Below, piece after piece: positions 6,033 to 11,483 of a stretch of 12,698 bases of DNA (its first letter is position 1; each line of letters begins with the position of its first letter). Both the position numbers and the translations under genes were made by a program. The notes under the pieces are model-generated. The model saw only the letters and a list, made by a program, of their open reading frames with translations. It was not told where the DNA came from and made no database searches. The stretch comes from Bacillus sp. UNC41MFS5 (GTDB lineage Bacteria; Bacillota; Bacilli; Bacillales_B; DSM-18226): the NCBI RefSeq assembly GCF_000686805.1, contig NZ_JMLP01000041.1, positions 1 to 12,698 on the forward strand, written 5' to 3'.

Positions 6033-6668
6033 TTATTTCATAGCTTTTCTAAAAAAACAATATGAAGAGAAGATAGATAATACGATACATAAAATAACAG
6101 CTGTAAAAATAACAAGTTTTGTCCAACTTGTAGGTATAAACATTGCAAAAATGATTATTATACCCGCAATTACAAACAATTTAGAACTAAATCTATGAGT
6201 ATCTTTCCACACTTTTTCACTACTTAATGTCCAAGGTGTGCGGATTCCTATAAAAAAGTTTGGTCTCACTTGTTGTAAATAATTCCCTAAAATAATAAAT
6301 ATACCACCCAATATTACATATCCCAACGTAATAATTGGTAAGTTATACCCTAGTCCAGTCAATATAGTTATTACATTAATAATTACCAAAACTACTAACA
6401 TCATATTAAAAATAGCATAATATCCTGTAGAAAATTTTTCATAATTTGCTTTTTTAGGATCAATTTTTGGTACTAATATTGATAATACATATAAACCAAT
6501 CATAAAACCAATAAAAAAGGACATTGTTGTAAATTTATCAGAATATGTAATACTATCATCACTAATACTCCAATGCGTTATTAATTCAGAAGGTAGATGA
6601 TTAAACGTAATAATCCATATTAAAATAGTCAAAATTATTAATAGTAAAGGGAAAATATGTTTCTTCAT
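6033..6668 (-). CDS. sdpI: SdpI immunity/signalling membrane protein
   Basis: A 211-residue polytopic membrane protein, close to B. subtilis SdpI (about 207). After the first membrane helix comes a DUF1648-like stretch (LPSELITHWSISDD, 25-38). The SdpI signature GIRTPWTLSSEKVWKDTHRF is at 141-160, followed by two more helices and a basic tail. SdpI protects the cell from the SDP toxin and, when toxin is present, draws the repressor SdpR to the membrane, so the operon induces itself. I place the start at the ATG 6666-6668, after AAAGGTGAG (6674-6682), rather than at the GTG nine bases upstream that overlaps this site. It follows sdpR by 14 bp in one operon. No sdpC with a signal peptide is present, which makes the 3653 product the candidate inducer. 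Confidence 0.9.
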   Translation of the reverse strand: MKKHIFPLLLIILTILIWIITFNHLPSELITHWSISDDSITYSDKFTTMSFFIGFMIGLYVLSILVPKIDPKKANYEKFSTGYYAIFNMMLVVLVIINVITILTGLGYNLPIITLGYVILGGIFIILGNYLQQVRPNFFIGIRTPWTLSSEKVWKDTHRFSSKLFVIAGIIIIFAMFIPTSWTKLVIFTAVILCIVLSIFSSYCFFRKAMK

Positions 6669-6682
6669 AAGACTCACCTTTC

Positions 6683-6952
6683 TTATTTAAGTTGTTCTTT
6701 TTCAATAAAAGTAAAAAACCACGTAATTAAATCTTGAAATACTGTAGTATTAAGAGAATAAACAATAAATTTTCCTTTTTTTTCATCTTGCACTAATTGT
6801 GTATTTTTTAAAATGTTTAAATGATGTGAAACACTAGGTTTTGTCATATCAAAGTGTTCTGCAATTTCTCCAGCTGTTAAATCAGAATCTTTTAATAAAT
6901 CTAGAATTCTTCTTCTCGTTGGATCCGATAATGCTTTAAAAGCCTGATTCAA
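6683..6952 (-). CDS. sdpR: SdpR-type ArsR-family repressor
   Basis: An 89-residue ArsR-fold winged-helix protein. The MNQAFKALSDPTRRRILDLL start and the recognition helix KPSVSHHLNILK match SdpR (about 90 residues). The metal-binding Cys motif of classical ArsR/SmtB sensors is absent, as expected for SdpR. I choose the TTG at 6950-6952 because AAAGGAG (6961-6967) is eight bases upstream and the resulting N-terminus fits the family; a TTG six codons earlier would overlap that ribosome site. In B. subtilis SdpR represses its own operon and is sequestered by SdpI bound to toxin. The 66-bp palindrome and promoter immediately upstream are the likely operator. Confidence 0.9.
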   Translation of the reverse strand: MNQAFKALSDPTRRRILDLLKDSDLTAGEIAEHFDMTKPSVSHHLNILKNTQLVQDEKKGKFIVYSLNTTVFQDLITWFFTFIEKEQLK

Positions 6953-6969
6953 TTTCTTCGCTCCTTTCA

Positions 6970-7040
6970 ATAAATAGCGATCTTAGTTTAATATTTAGAT
7001 GTTTATCTAAATATTAAACTAAGATCGCTATTTATGTCAA
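6970..7040 (-). promoter_or_regulatory. sdpRI promoter overlapped by a 66-bp perfect palindrome (likely SdpR operator)
   Basis: Bases 6970-7000 and 7005-7035 are perfect 31-bp inverted arms around the loop GTTT; the inner part reads ATATTTAGAT / ATCTAAATAT. On the minus strand TTGACA (7035-7040) abuts the palindrome, and TTTAAT (7013-7018) lies 16 bp downstream inside it, so the start would be near the loop. Since the transcript would carry only about half of the palindrome, it is more likely a DNA operator than an RNA hairpin. Confidence 0.75.
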
Positions 7041-7088
7041 TTAGTTATAATCTGCATTTTAAATATTCGGAATAGAGTTTCTTTGTCA

Positions 7089-7162
7089 ATTCCCTCGAAA
7101 AAGGGGAATTACATAATTATAGCAAGGGAATGCTTGTATGCTGATCTATACTGCATTCCCTT
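7089..7162. terminator. Two inverted repeats downstream of the par-like gene
   Basis: AATTCCC/GGGAATT (7089-7110) and AAGGGAATGC/GCATTCCCTT (7124-7133 and 7153-7162) lie between the end of the 7232-7780 gene and the sdp promoter. The second is a good 10-bp stem with a 19-base loop, but neither has a clean U run on the minus strand, so termination is only possible. Confidence 0.4.
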
Positions 7163-7231
7163 ATTCTATGTATGCTATATTTCTATTCTTCTTTTTCCGA
7201 CATTAGAACCCTATAAGAATAGCAACCACAG

Positions 7232-7780
7232 TTAATTTTTAAACAAACCGAAAAAACCTTTCCGTTTTTGTTTCTGCATATCTCTAATGTTTTCAAGCAA
7301 TAACTGATCTCGCTTCTCTAACTTCTTCTCTATAAAAACTTCTAATTCACTATTTTTACCTTCTACTTCAGTTAACTTTTTCTCCGTATTTGCTAAATGC
7401 TCTTTTGTCGTAACCAATTCATTCGTAATTTCTTGCAATTTTTGAACGAGTGCTTGATTAAATTGATTTTGTAACTGCTGATTTTCTAATACTTCATTCA
7501 ATTTCTTTTCTAATTCTGATTTTTCTTCTTTTGAAACAAACGAATCAAGTTCTCCGTTTCGCCATGCCCGAACTTGATCGTAAGACCATTTTTGCGCTTG
7601 TATTTTTTCTTTTATCGCTTTTAATTCTTCTATATTTTCCTTCGAGTATCTGCGATGCCCTCCCTGACTTCGCTCCGTTTGTATATTAAATTCGTTTGAC
7701 CATACCTTTAGCAAATCGGGTGTGATCCCTACATGATCCGCAACAATTTTCGGTGTATACATTTCCGATTTTAGTTCCAA
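7232..7780 (-). CDS. MerR-like HTH plus coiled-coil protein, candidate pSK1 Par-type partition protein
   Basis: A 182-residue protein. Residues 1-75 form a MerR-like winged helix (TPKIVADHVGITPDLLKVWS, then GGHRRYSKENIEEL). Residues about 80-165 are a long Glu/Lys/Leu coiled coil, and the C-terminus is a short basic-aromatic tail (KQKRKGFFGLFKN). This architecture is common on B. cereus-group plasmids (MerR/DUF3967). It also matches the plan of Par of staphylococcal plasmid pSK1, a one-protein partition system with an N-terminal HTH, a coiled coil and a centromere of short repeats upstream of its gene. Such a repeat array lies directly upstream here (7829-7952). The start is TTG (7778-7780), with GGGGGAGG eight bases upstream; the ATG six codons in lacks one. 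A simple transcriptional regulator is the alternative. Confidence 0.7.
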   Translation of the reverse strand: MELKSEMYTPKIVADHVGITPDLLKVWSNEFNIQTERSQGGHRRYSKENIEELKAIKEKIQAQKWSYDQVRAWRNGELDSFVSKEEKSELEKKLNEVLENQQLQNQFNQALVQKLQEITNELVTTKEHLANTEKKLTEVEGKNSELEVFIEKKLEKRDQLLLENIRDMQKQKRKGFFGLFKN

Positions 7781-7828
7781 TTTTCATTCCTCCCCCAAAA
7801 ACGGAATACGTTTTTTACTTAAAAAACA

Positions 7829-7952
7829 CGATTAAATCAACATTTCGATCAAAATCGGAATGTACTTGCAACCGATATGAAAACCGATTTTAAAAACGAT
7901 TTAATTTCGAAATACATTCCGATTTTAACACCGATATGTATTACTTCTCGAT
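7829..7952. repeat. 12-bp-phased CGAT iteron array, candidate partition centromere/operator
   Basis: CGAT occurs at 7829, 7846, 7873, 7885, 7897, 7920, 7932 and 7949, with CGAA at 7908. From 7873 to 7932 the spacing is 12, 12, 11, 12 and 12 bp. Individual units read CCGATATGAAAA, CCGATTTTAAAA, ACGATTTAATTT, CCGATTTTAACA and CCGATATGTATT. An outer 14-bp inverted repeat (AAAATCGGAATGTA at 7851-7864, TACATTCCGATTTT at 7913-7926) overlies it. Near-helical phasing upstream of an HTH/coiled-coil gene suggests cooperative binding of its product, as at plasmid centromeres. Confidence 0.7.
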
Positions 7953-7995
7953 AATAACATCAAAATCTTTTTTCTATATACAAGATTTTATGCAA

Positions 7996-8031
7996 AAAAA
8001 GAATAGCGAGGATCCCTAGAATCCTCGCTAT
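7996..8031 (-). terminator. Rho-independent terminator, minus strand
   Basis: Perfect 11-bp stem ATAGCGAGGAT (8003-8013) / ATCCTCGCTAT (8021-8031), with seven A before it on plus, giving TCTTTTTTT after the stem on the minus strand. It ends leftward transcription from the 8206-8758 operon and shields the iteron array. Confidence 0.85.
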
Positions 8032-8070
8032 ATCAACGATGTATAAAATCATGCATGTCAAATAAACAGA

Positions 8071-8106
8071 CAAAAAAAGAAGAATCCCCGTAAATACAAG
8101 GATTCT
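8071..8106 (-). terminator. Second minus-strand terminator hairpin
   Basis: AGAATCC (8081-8087) and GGATTCT (8100-8106) form a stem; on minus it is followed by TTC and a T-rich run. It is in tandem with the terminator at 7996-8031, downstream of the XRE gene. Confidence 0.65.
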
Positions 8107-8205
8107 ATGAAAAGATTCGCTACCGATAATAGGACGTTATGTTAACCGAGAGTGAATAGAACATTCATCATTTTTTCTCTTGTATTCGCTTGTACTAGAA
8201 TTAAA

Positions 8206-8406
8206 CTAATCTTCAAACCAAAATAACACTTCAATAGGTGCTTTTAAAACTTTTGCAATATCGTAAGCCAATTTTAATGAAGGGTTATATTTTCCATTTT
8301 CGAGATTACCAATTGTTTCTCTTCTAACTCCAACTTTATTAGCTAAATCTCCTTGGGACATATTTAACTTTACCCTATATTCTTTCATCCGAGTAATCAG
8401 CGTCAT
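8206..8406 (-). CDS. XRE-family HTH regulator (small, YozG-like)
   Basis: A 66-residue protein that is essentially one Cro/CI-type helix-turn-helix: [20 protein letters not shown], then [20 protein letters not shown] and a C-terminal VLFWFED. I choose the ATG at 8404-8406 because AAAGGG lies seven bases upstream and this gives the usual N-terminus; a start ten codons earlier has no site. It overlaps the last 32 bases of the membrane-protein gene, so the two are cotranscribed and likely coupled. In Firmicutes this type of regulator is often paired with DUF3796-like membrane proteins. It probably represses its own operon, with the palindrome at 8777-8826 as candidate operator. Confidence 0.85.
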   Translation of the reverse strand: MTLITRMKEYRVKLNMSQGDLANKVGVRRETIGNLENGKYNPSLKLAYDIAKVLKAPIEVLFWFED

Positions 8407-8758
8407 CCTGCATCCCTTTCTTTTCTCTATGTTCAAATATTTCTAAATTAATTAGAAAAGTTCCTAACGGTATTAAAATTGAAAGTCCAAAAAATAAACG
8501 AATTACATGTACATTTTCAAAAATAGAAACACTTAAGAGTAGCATACTACCAAATACTAGTGTTACAAAAAATGCCCTTGTAGCGGCCATACGAACATGC
8601 AGTATAAAAAGCTCATCTGGTATAACTTTTGCGTATAAAAAAAAGAAAAAGAATAGGAAATAGTAGTGAGGCGAAAACGAATTTTCACTTAAAAATGAGA
8701 AAGGTGCCAAAAAACCTAAAAAACCAATAAACCCTAAGTAAGCTAATTTGTTTTTCAT
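8375..8758 (-). CDS. DUF3796-like integral membrane protein
   Basis: A 127-residue protein that begins [20 protein letters not shown] and has four hydrophobic segments; an aromatic run ([20 protein letters not shown]) leads into the conserved-looking IPDELF and RMAATRAFF stretches. That pattern, and its pairing with a small XRE regulator, is what I know of DUF3796 proteins; their function is not established. The start is the ATG at 8756-8758 after AAAGGGGAT; the longer frame from 8857 would run through the perfect palindrome and has no ribosome site. Its acidic tail ([10 protein letters not shown]) is encoded within the overlap with the XRE gene. Confidence 0.75.
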   Translation of the reverse strand: MKNKLAYLGFIGFLGFLAPFSFLSENSFSPHYYFLFFFFFLYAKVIPDELFILHVRMAATRAFFVTLVFGSMLLLSVSIFENVHVIRLFFGLSILIPLGTFLINLEIFEHREKKGMQDDADYSDERI

Positions 8759-8776
8759 ATAAGATCCCCTTTGTGA

Positions 8777-8826
8777 TTTATTTCGCTCTTTATGTGATAA
8801 ATATATCACATAAAGAGCGAAATAAA
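8777..8826. promoter_or_regulatory. 50-bp perfect palindrome upstream of the DUF3796-XRE operon
   Basis: Arms of 23 bp (8777-8799 and 8804-8826) are perfectly complementary around the loop AATA; the centre reads ATGTGATA-AATA-TATCACAT. It ends 18 bp upstream of the membrane-protein start. It may be the operator of the downstream XRE protein, or a very stable leader hairpin next to the AAAGGGG ribosome site. A TATATT inside the palindrome on the minus strand could be a -10, but I see no good -35. Confidence 0.7.
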
Positions 8827-8897
8827 AAGGAATTGAAACAGTACATCTTTGTTTCAAACTAATACTTTTAACTTCCCTTAACGGGAATTATGTAAAT

Positions 8898-8931
8898 AAG
8901 CCATCCAATATGGACGGCTTATTTTATTTTT
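8898..8931 (+). terminator. Terminator-like hairpin overlapping the degenerate peptide repeat
   Basis: AAGCCATCCA (8898-8907) pairs with TGGACGGCTT (8911-8920) with one mismatch, and ATTTTATTTTT follows on plus. It overlaps the start of the repeat at 8910-8949. The gap 8827-9046 shows no gene with a ribosome site. Confidence 0.45.
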
Positions 8932-8949
8932 GGCTTAGCATGGTTTTTT
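8910..8949 (+). repeat. Degraded second copy of the tiny-peptide segment (other copy 2806-2848, minus)
   Basis: The 40 bases from ATGGACGGCTTATT to the T run at 8949 match the minus strand of 2848-2806 except for a three-base gap and two substitutions. The encoded start is MDGLFYF, then WLSMVF, before the sequences diverge. Unlike the 2848 copy it has no ribosome site, so it is probably a remnant. The two copies are inverted relative to each other and bracket 2.8-8.95 kb. Confidence 0.7.
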
Positions 8950-9046
8950 CCAAAATGCTGGCGATACCCCTAACATCTTCTTTTTCATTAAGAGTTAAGC
9001 ACCCCAAATCCCCTTAAAAAGTTGTATTCAGAATATCATAACAAAA

Positions 9047-9075
9047 TCAAAAAAAGACCCTACAAAAGGGTCTTT
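9047..9075 (-). terminator. Terminator of the cold-shock gene
   Basis: AAAGACCC (9053-9060) and GGGTCTTT (9068-9075) form a perfect 8-bp stem; on minus it is followed by further T. It begins 12 bp past the cold-shock stop codon. Confidence 0.9.
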
Positions 9076-9087
9076 CATCAGCTAATA

Positions 9088-9288
9088 TTAAGCTTTTTGA
9101 ACATTAGTAGCTTGTAGGCCACGTTGTCCTTGTTCTACTTCAAACGTTACACTTTGTCCTTCGTCTAAAGATTTGTAACCGTCGATTTGGATAGCTGAGA
9201 AATGTACGAATACGTCTTCTCCACCTTGACGTTCAATGAATCCAAAACCTTTGTCTGCATTAAACCATTTTACTTTACCTTGTTCCAT
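9088..9288 (-). CDS. csp: Cold-shock protein (CspA/CspB family)
   Basis: A 66-residue single cold-shock domain of standard length, starting [23 protein letters not shown]1 (KGFGFIE) and RNP2 (VFVHFS) are intact, so the protein should bind single-stranded nucleic acid and melt RNA structure in the cytoplasm. AGGAGG (9297-9302) is eight bases before the ATG. A GTGTGG/CCACAC hairpin (9304-9319) lies directly upstream of that site, as in the structured leaders of csp mRNAs. Chromosomal csp genes are common, so a plasmid copy is a cargo gene; on a plasmid with heavily folded RNA and single-stranded DNA stages it might also serve the replicon, which is speculative. Confidence 0.95.
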   Translation of the reverse strand: MEQGKVKWFNADKGFGFIERQGGEDVFVHFSAIQIDGYKSLDEGQSVTFEVEQGQRGLQATNVQKA

Positions 9289-9459
9289 AATTGTTGCCTC
9301 CTAGTGTGGATACCCACACATATGTTACTACCCTTGCTCAAATACCTTAGACGAAAAACAAAATTTATTCTTAATCTCAAACCGAACAAAAATAGGTCTT
9401 TCTTAAATTAACATACTTTCTAAAAAATAGCAAATTTCAAAAATAAATCCTTATGGTAA

Positions 9460-9567
9460 TTAGCCACTAATATTGGTTGCTGGAGAAAAAGTCACTATGA
9501 TAGTCATCACAGCAAGAAGCAACCAAAGAATCTCGACAATATCATTAGTTTGATTTTTTTCAGACAT
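9460..9567 (-). CDS. Possible 35-residue single-span peptide
   Basis: An ATG-started frame (9565-9567) encodes a polar start (MSEKNQTND), one hydrophobic helix (ILWLLLAVMTIIVTF) and a short polar end. The composition suits a membrane peptide, but the ribosome site is poor. A 9-bp inverted repeat, TTGGTTGCT / AGCAACCAA, lies inside it. It is the only coding candidate in 9289-9867. Confidence 0.3.
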   Translation of the reverse strand: MSEKNQTNDIVEILWLLLAVMTIIVTFSPATNISG

Positions 9568-9634
9568 TCAACAACTGATAAAATTAGCTATTTTCGAGTT
9601 GAATTTTACTTCTGATAACAATAATTATGTGAAC

Positions 9635-9675
9635 AAAAAAGTCCCCCAGCTAAACAATCTGGAGGACTTTTTTTA
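9635..9675. terminator. Bidirectional rho-independent terminator
   Basis: The stem AAAGTCCccCAG / CTGGaGGACTTT has A-runs before and seven T after, so it can end transcription in both directions. It separates the cold-shock side from the Cys-rich gene. Confidence 0.8.
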
Positions 9676-9867
9676 TAGAGGAAAAGAAGACATCGGTCTC
9701 CCCTTTGGGTTTCCCCCTAGACAAGTTAAAACTTAAAACTACCCAATCATATTAGATAAATTACTCATAATCTATAATTTGAATGACTATGTAAAACTCT
9801 TAAAATACCTTATAAAACCTTAATTTACGCTTAGATTAATATATGAATTAAAGGGAGAGAAAAAACT

Positions 9868-10146
9868 ATGCAATGTATAAACTGTTCTCCAGTACTTCAC
9901 TGTGTTTATTTTGGAAATAGACCGTTTTGCTATTATAAACAACAATGTACCATAAAACCTTGCCCAACTATACCAGACATTCCGATAATACACGATCCAG
10001 GACCATTAGGACCGGTAGAAATGTCCTCAAATTCTCCTGCAATCATGTCATATTCAACTGGACCTAGTTATTTTGCGCGTTGCATGCAAATAACAGGAGG
10101 TGATTTCTACACCTGTCAAAGGATATGTAGGCCCATTTACCAGTAA
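9868..10146 (+). CDS. Cys- and Pro-rich hypothetical protein, 92 aa
   Basis: I do not recognise this protein. It has nine Cys (3, 6, 12, 21, 27, 32, 72, 83, 87), clustered at both ends, with a Pro-rich linker between (PCPTIPDIPIIHDPGPLGPV). There is no signal peptide or membrane segment. AAGGGAG (9851-9857) is ten bases before the ATG. Cys-rich, Pro-rich small proteins in Bacillus are often spore-surface components, and a CATAnnnTA match to the SigK -10 lies at 9766-9774, but there is no good -35, so this is only a suggestion. An 11-bp direct repeat (GGTTTCCCCCT at 9708-9718 and 10189-10199) flanks the gene, which may therefore be a separately acquired cassette. Confidence 0.65.
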   Translation: MQCINCSPVLHCVYFGNRPFCYYKQQCTIKPCPTIPDIPIIHDPGPLGPVEMSSNSPAIMSYSTGPSYFARCMQITGGDFYTCQRICRPIYQ

Positions 10147-10224
10147 TTTTGCGACATAATAACTTGGTTGGTCTTTTTTATTTTTTTAGGTTTCCCCCTG
10201 TTTTTGGGTGTAAGTGCTGGCTCG

Positions 10225-10531
10225 TCGTGTGGGGGCGAAACCCCACATAGCGTTAATTCCATATAGAAAAAGAAGAATACCTTGAACGGAAGAACTGGCG
10301 ATTCGGCTGGTACAATCGTTGATCCAAGTCGAGCAACTTAACCCCGTTTTTGGTCTGTTCGGCTTGGCGAAAGCTAAAAACCAGCCGAAAAAAGTTCCGC
10401 AAGGACAGAAAAAAAAAGAAAAGGCGATAGCCTTTAGGTGAGGATTAACGAACCGACTTTTCTTTTTCTGAAGGTGGAGATTTTTGAGCGTTATTTGCTC
10501 AAAAATACTACCTGTTCCTTGCGGAACTTTT
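10225..10531 (+). ncRNA. Candidate structured RNA with nested stems and GNRA-like loops
   Basis: On the plus strand: TGTGGGG/CCCCACA closing GCGAAA (10228-10247); TTCGGCTGGT (10302-10311) pairing with ACCAGCCGAA (10380-10389) and enclosing TTGGC-GAAA-GCTAA; then AAAAGTTCCGCAAGGACAG (10390-10408) pairing with CTGTTCCTTGCGGAACTTTT (10512-10531) with one bulge. The second long stem encloses AAAGGC-GATA-GCCTTT (10420-10435), CAGAAAAA../..TTTTTCTG (10406-10470) and ATTTTTGAGC/GCTCAAAAAT (10480-10506). GNRA loops appear only when read as plus-strand RNA. No coding frame with a ribosome site is present. It might belong to a plasmid RNA class such as the Bacillus-plasmid RNA motif, or be an origin structure. 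Confidence 0.5.
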
Positions 10532-10607
10532 AGCCTTTAATAATAGTGATAATAGAGAACATCTACAAAAAACGTGTGAATCCCTTGATATGACTGGGTT
10601 AAATACA

Positions 10608-10677
10608 CTTTTTAGGGTGTGACGTTTTCGTCACACTTTTAAGCCTTTTTGTGACGTTTTCGTCACACCTAAAAAAA
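10608..10677. repeat. Paired 18-20-bp palindromes in one larger inverted repeat; candidate Rep site/origin
   Basis: GTGTGACGTTTTCGTCACAC (10617-10636) and GTGACGTTTTCGTCACAC (10651-10668) are the same palindrome repeated 32-34 bp apart. Their flanks (TTTTTAGGG left, CCTAAAAAA right) make the whole 70 bp an inverted repeat. It lies about 75 bp downstream of the rep gene end and has no U-run typical of a terminator on the correct side. Candidate roles are binding of the replication protein or an origin element. Confidence 0.55.
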
Positions 10678-10721
10678 TATAAATTAGTAAATAAATGGAT
10701 AAAACACTTTAAAATACATAT

Positions 10722-10751
10722 AAAAAAGACTATATCAAATTGATACAGTCT
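10722..10751 (-). terminator. Terminator overlapping the rep stop codon
   Basis: On the minus strand the stem AGACTGTATCAA / TTGATATAGTCT (10727-10751, one mismatch) begins within the TAG stop codon and is followed by TTTTTTAT. The hairpin therefore also shapes the last codon of rep. Confidence 0.8.
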
Positions 10752-11427
10752 AAAAAAATCTAGCTGGTAATTTTACTTTTTTACCATTTTGATCTTTAAG
10801 ATTTTTCAAAGAATATTGAAACAATCTCATCGTTAATTTATCGAGTTTTACTTCATTTTTTCGAGGTGCACAAATCATTATGTAAGGATTTACTACCCAT
10901 GTTCTAGGACTTACAGTCCGACCATTTTCAATAATTTGTCCAGCACCTTCCGGATTAAGTAAAATTTCTTTTTTCTTTAATGAATTCATAACCAAAGAAG
11001 TTTTTTCTCTTGATTTCCCTATCATTTCAGCAATTTCAGAAACAGTTGCTGCTTTTGGTAACTCAAAATCTTCCTCAGCGCTCTTTCGTTTCCTTTTAAA
11101 CTTATCATCTCTACAAATAATAACATTACTTCTAAATTCCAAATAAGCTTGAATTCTAAATAAAAAACTTTCCTCTGCTTGAGTTAAATAACCAATACTA
11201 TTCAACAAGTCTAAATTTCTGTGCATTACTTGATTAAATGGCTCTCCAGCAAATGGATCTTTATTAGTTCCAACATAATGATCTTCTCCAGTTAATTCTT
11301 TTAACTGTTGTAAAAGAGATTTTTTTAGTTCTTCAGCTTGGTCTCTTTGTTTTCCATCTTTCTCAAAATCTCTTTTTCTAGCATTTCTATCAGCTTGATT
11401 TAAAGCTTGTCCCAATTCTTCATTCAT
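10750..11427 (-). CDS. rep: Probable plasmid replication initiator, winged-helix type
   Basis: A 225-residue protein and the only plausible replication initiator on the circle. Residues 1-55 are charged and helical (QRDQAEELKKSLLQQLKEL). After a middle helical region (about 60-105) comes a basic linker (KFKRKRK), then a winged-helix domain from about 127: ATVSEIAEMIGKSREKTSLV, then MNSLKKKEILL, RTWVVNPYIM and a Lys-rich C-terminus. The arrangement recalls Firmicute RepL and MarR-like plasmid Rep proteins. No HUH/Tyr motif of rolling-circle initiators is visible, so theta or a non-HUH mechanism is expected. GGAGG lies eight bases before the ATG (11425-11427). Candidate operator and origin elements flank it. 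A plasmid-borne transcription factor is the alternative. Confidence 0.6.
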   Translation of the reverse strand: MNEELGQALNQADRNARKRDFEKDGKQRDQAEELKKSLLQQLKELTGEDHYVGTNKDPFAGEPFNQVMHRNLDLLNSIGYLTQAEESFLFRIQAYLEFRSNVIICRDDKFKRKRKSAEEDFELPKAATVSEIAEMIGKSREKTSLVMNSLKKKEILLNPEGAGQIIENGRTVSPRTWVVNPYIMICAPRKNEVKLDKLTMRLFQYSLKNLKDQNGKKVKLPARFF

Positions 11428-11483
11428 TGTTAAATCCTCCTCTAAATTGAGGGAATCAACAAAAACACCTATTTTTTGCTATT

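Noticed and set aside
6001..6198. 65-codon plus-strand frame
   Set aside because: Shadow of sdpI; no ribosome site.
7829..7952. CRISPR array
   Set aside because: Units are 12 bp, degenerate and without unique spacers, and no cas genes are present.
9202..9411. 69-codon plus-strand frame
   Set aside because: Overlaps the cold-shock gene in antisense and has no supporting signal.
10225..10531. Group I or II intron
   Set aside because: No recognisable intron core or domain V and no intron-encoded protein; left as an unclassified structured RNA candidate.
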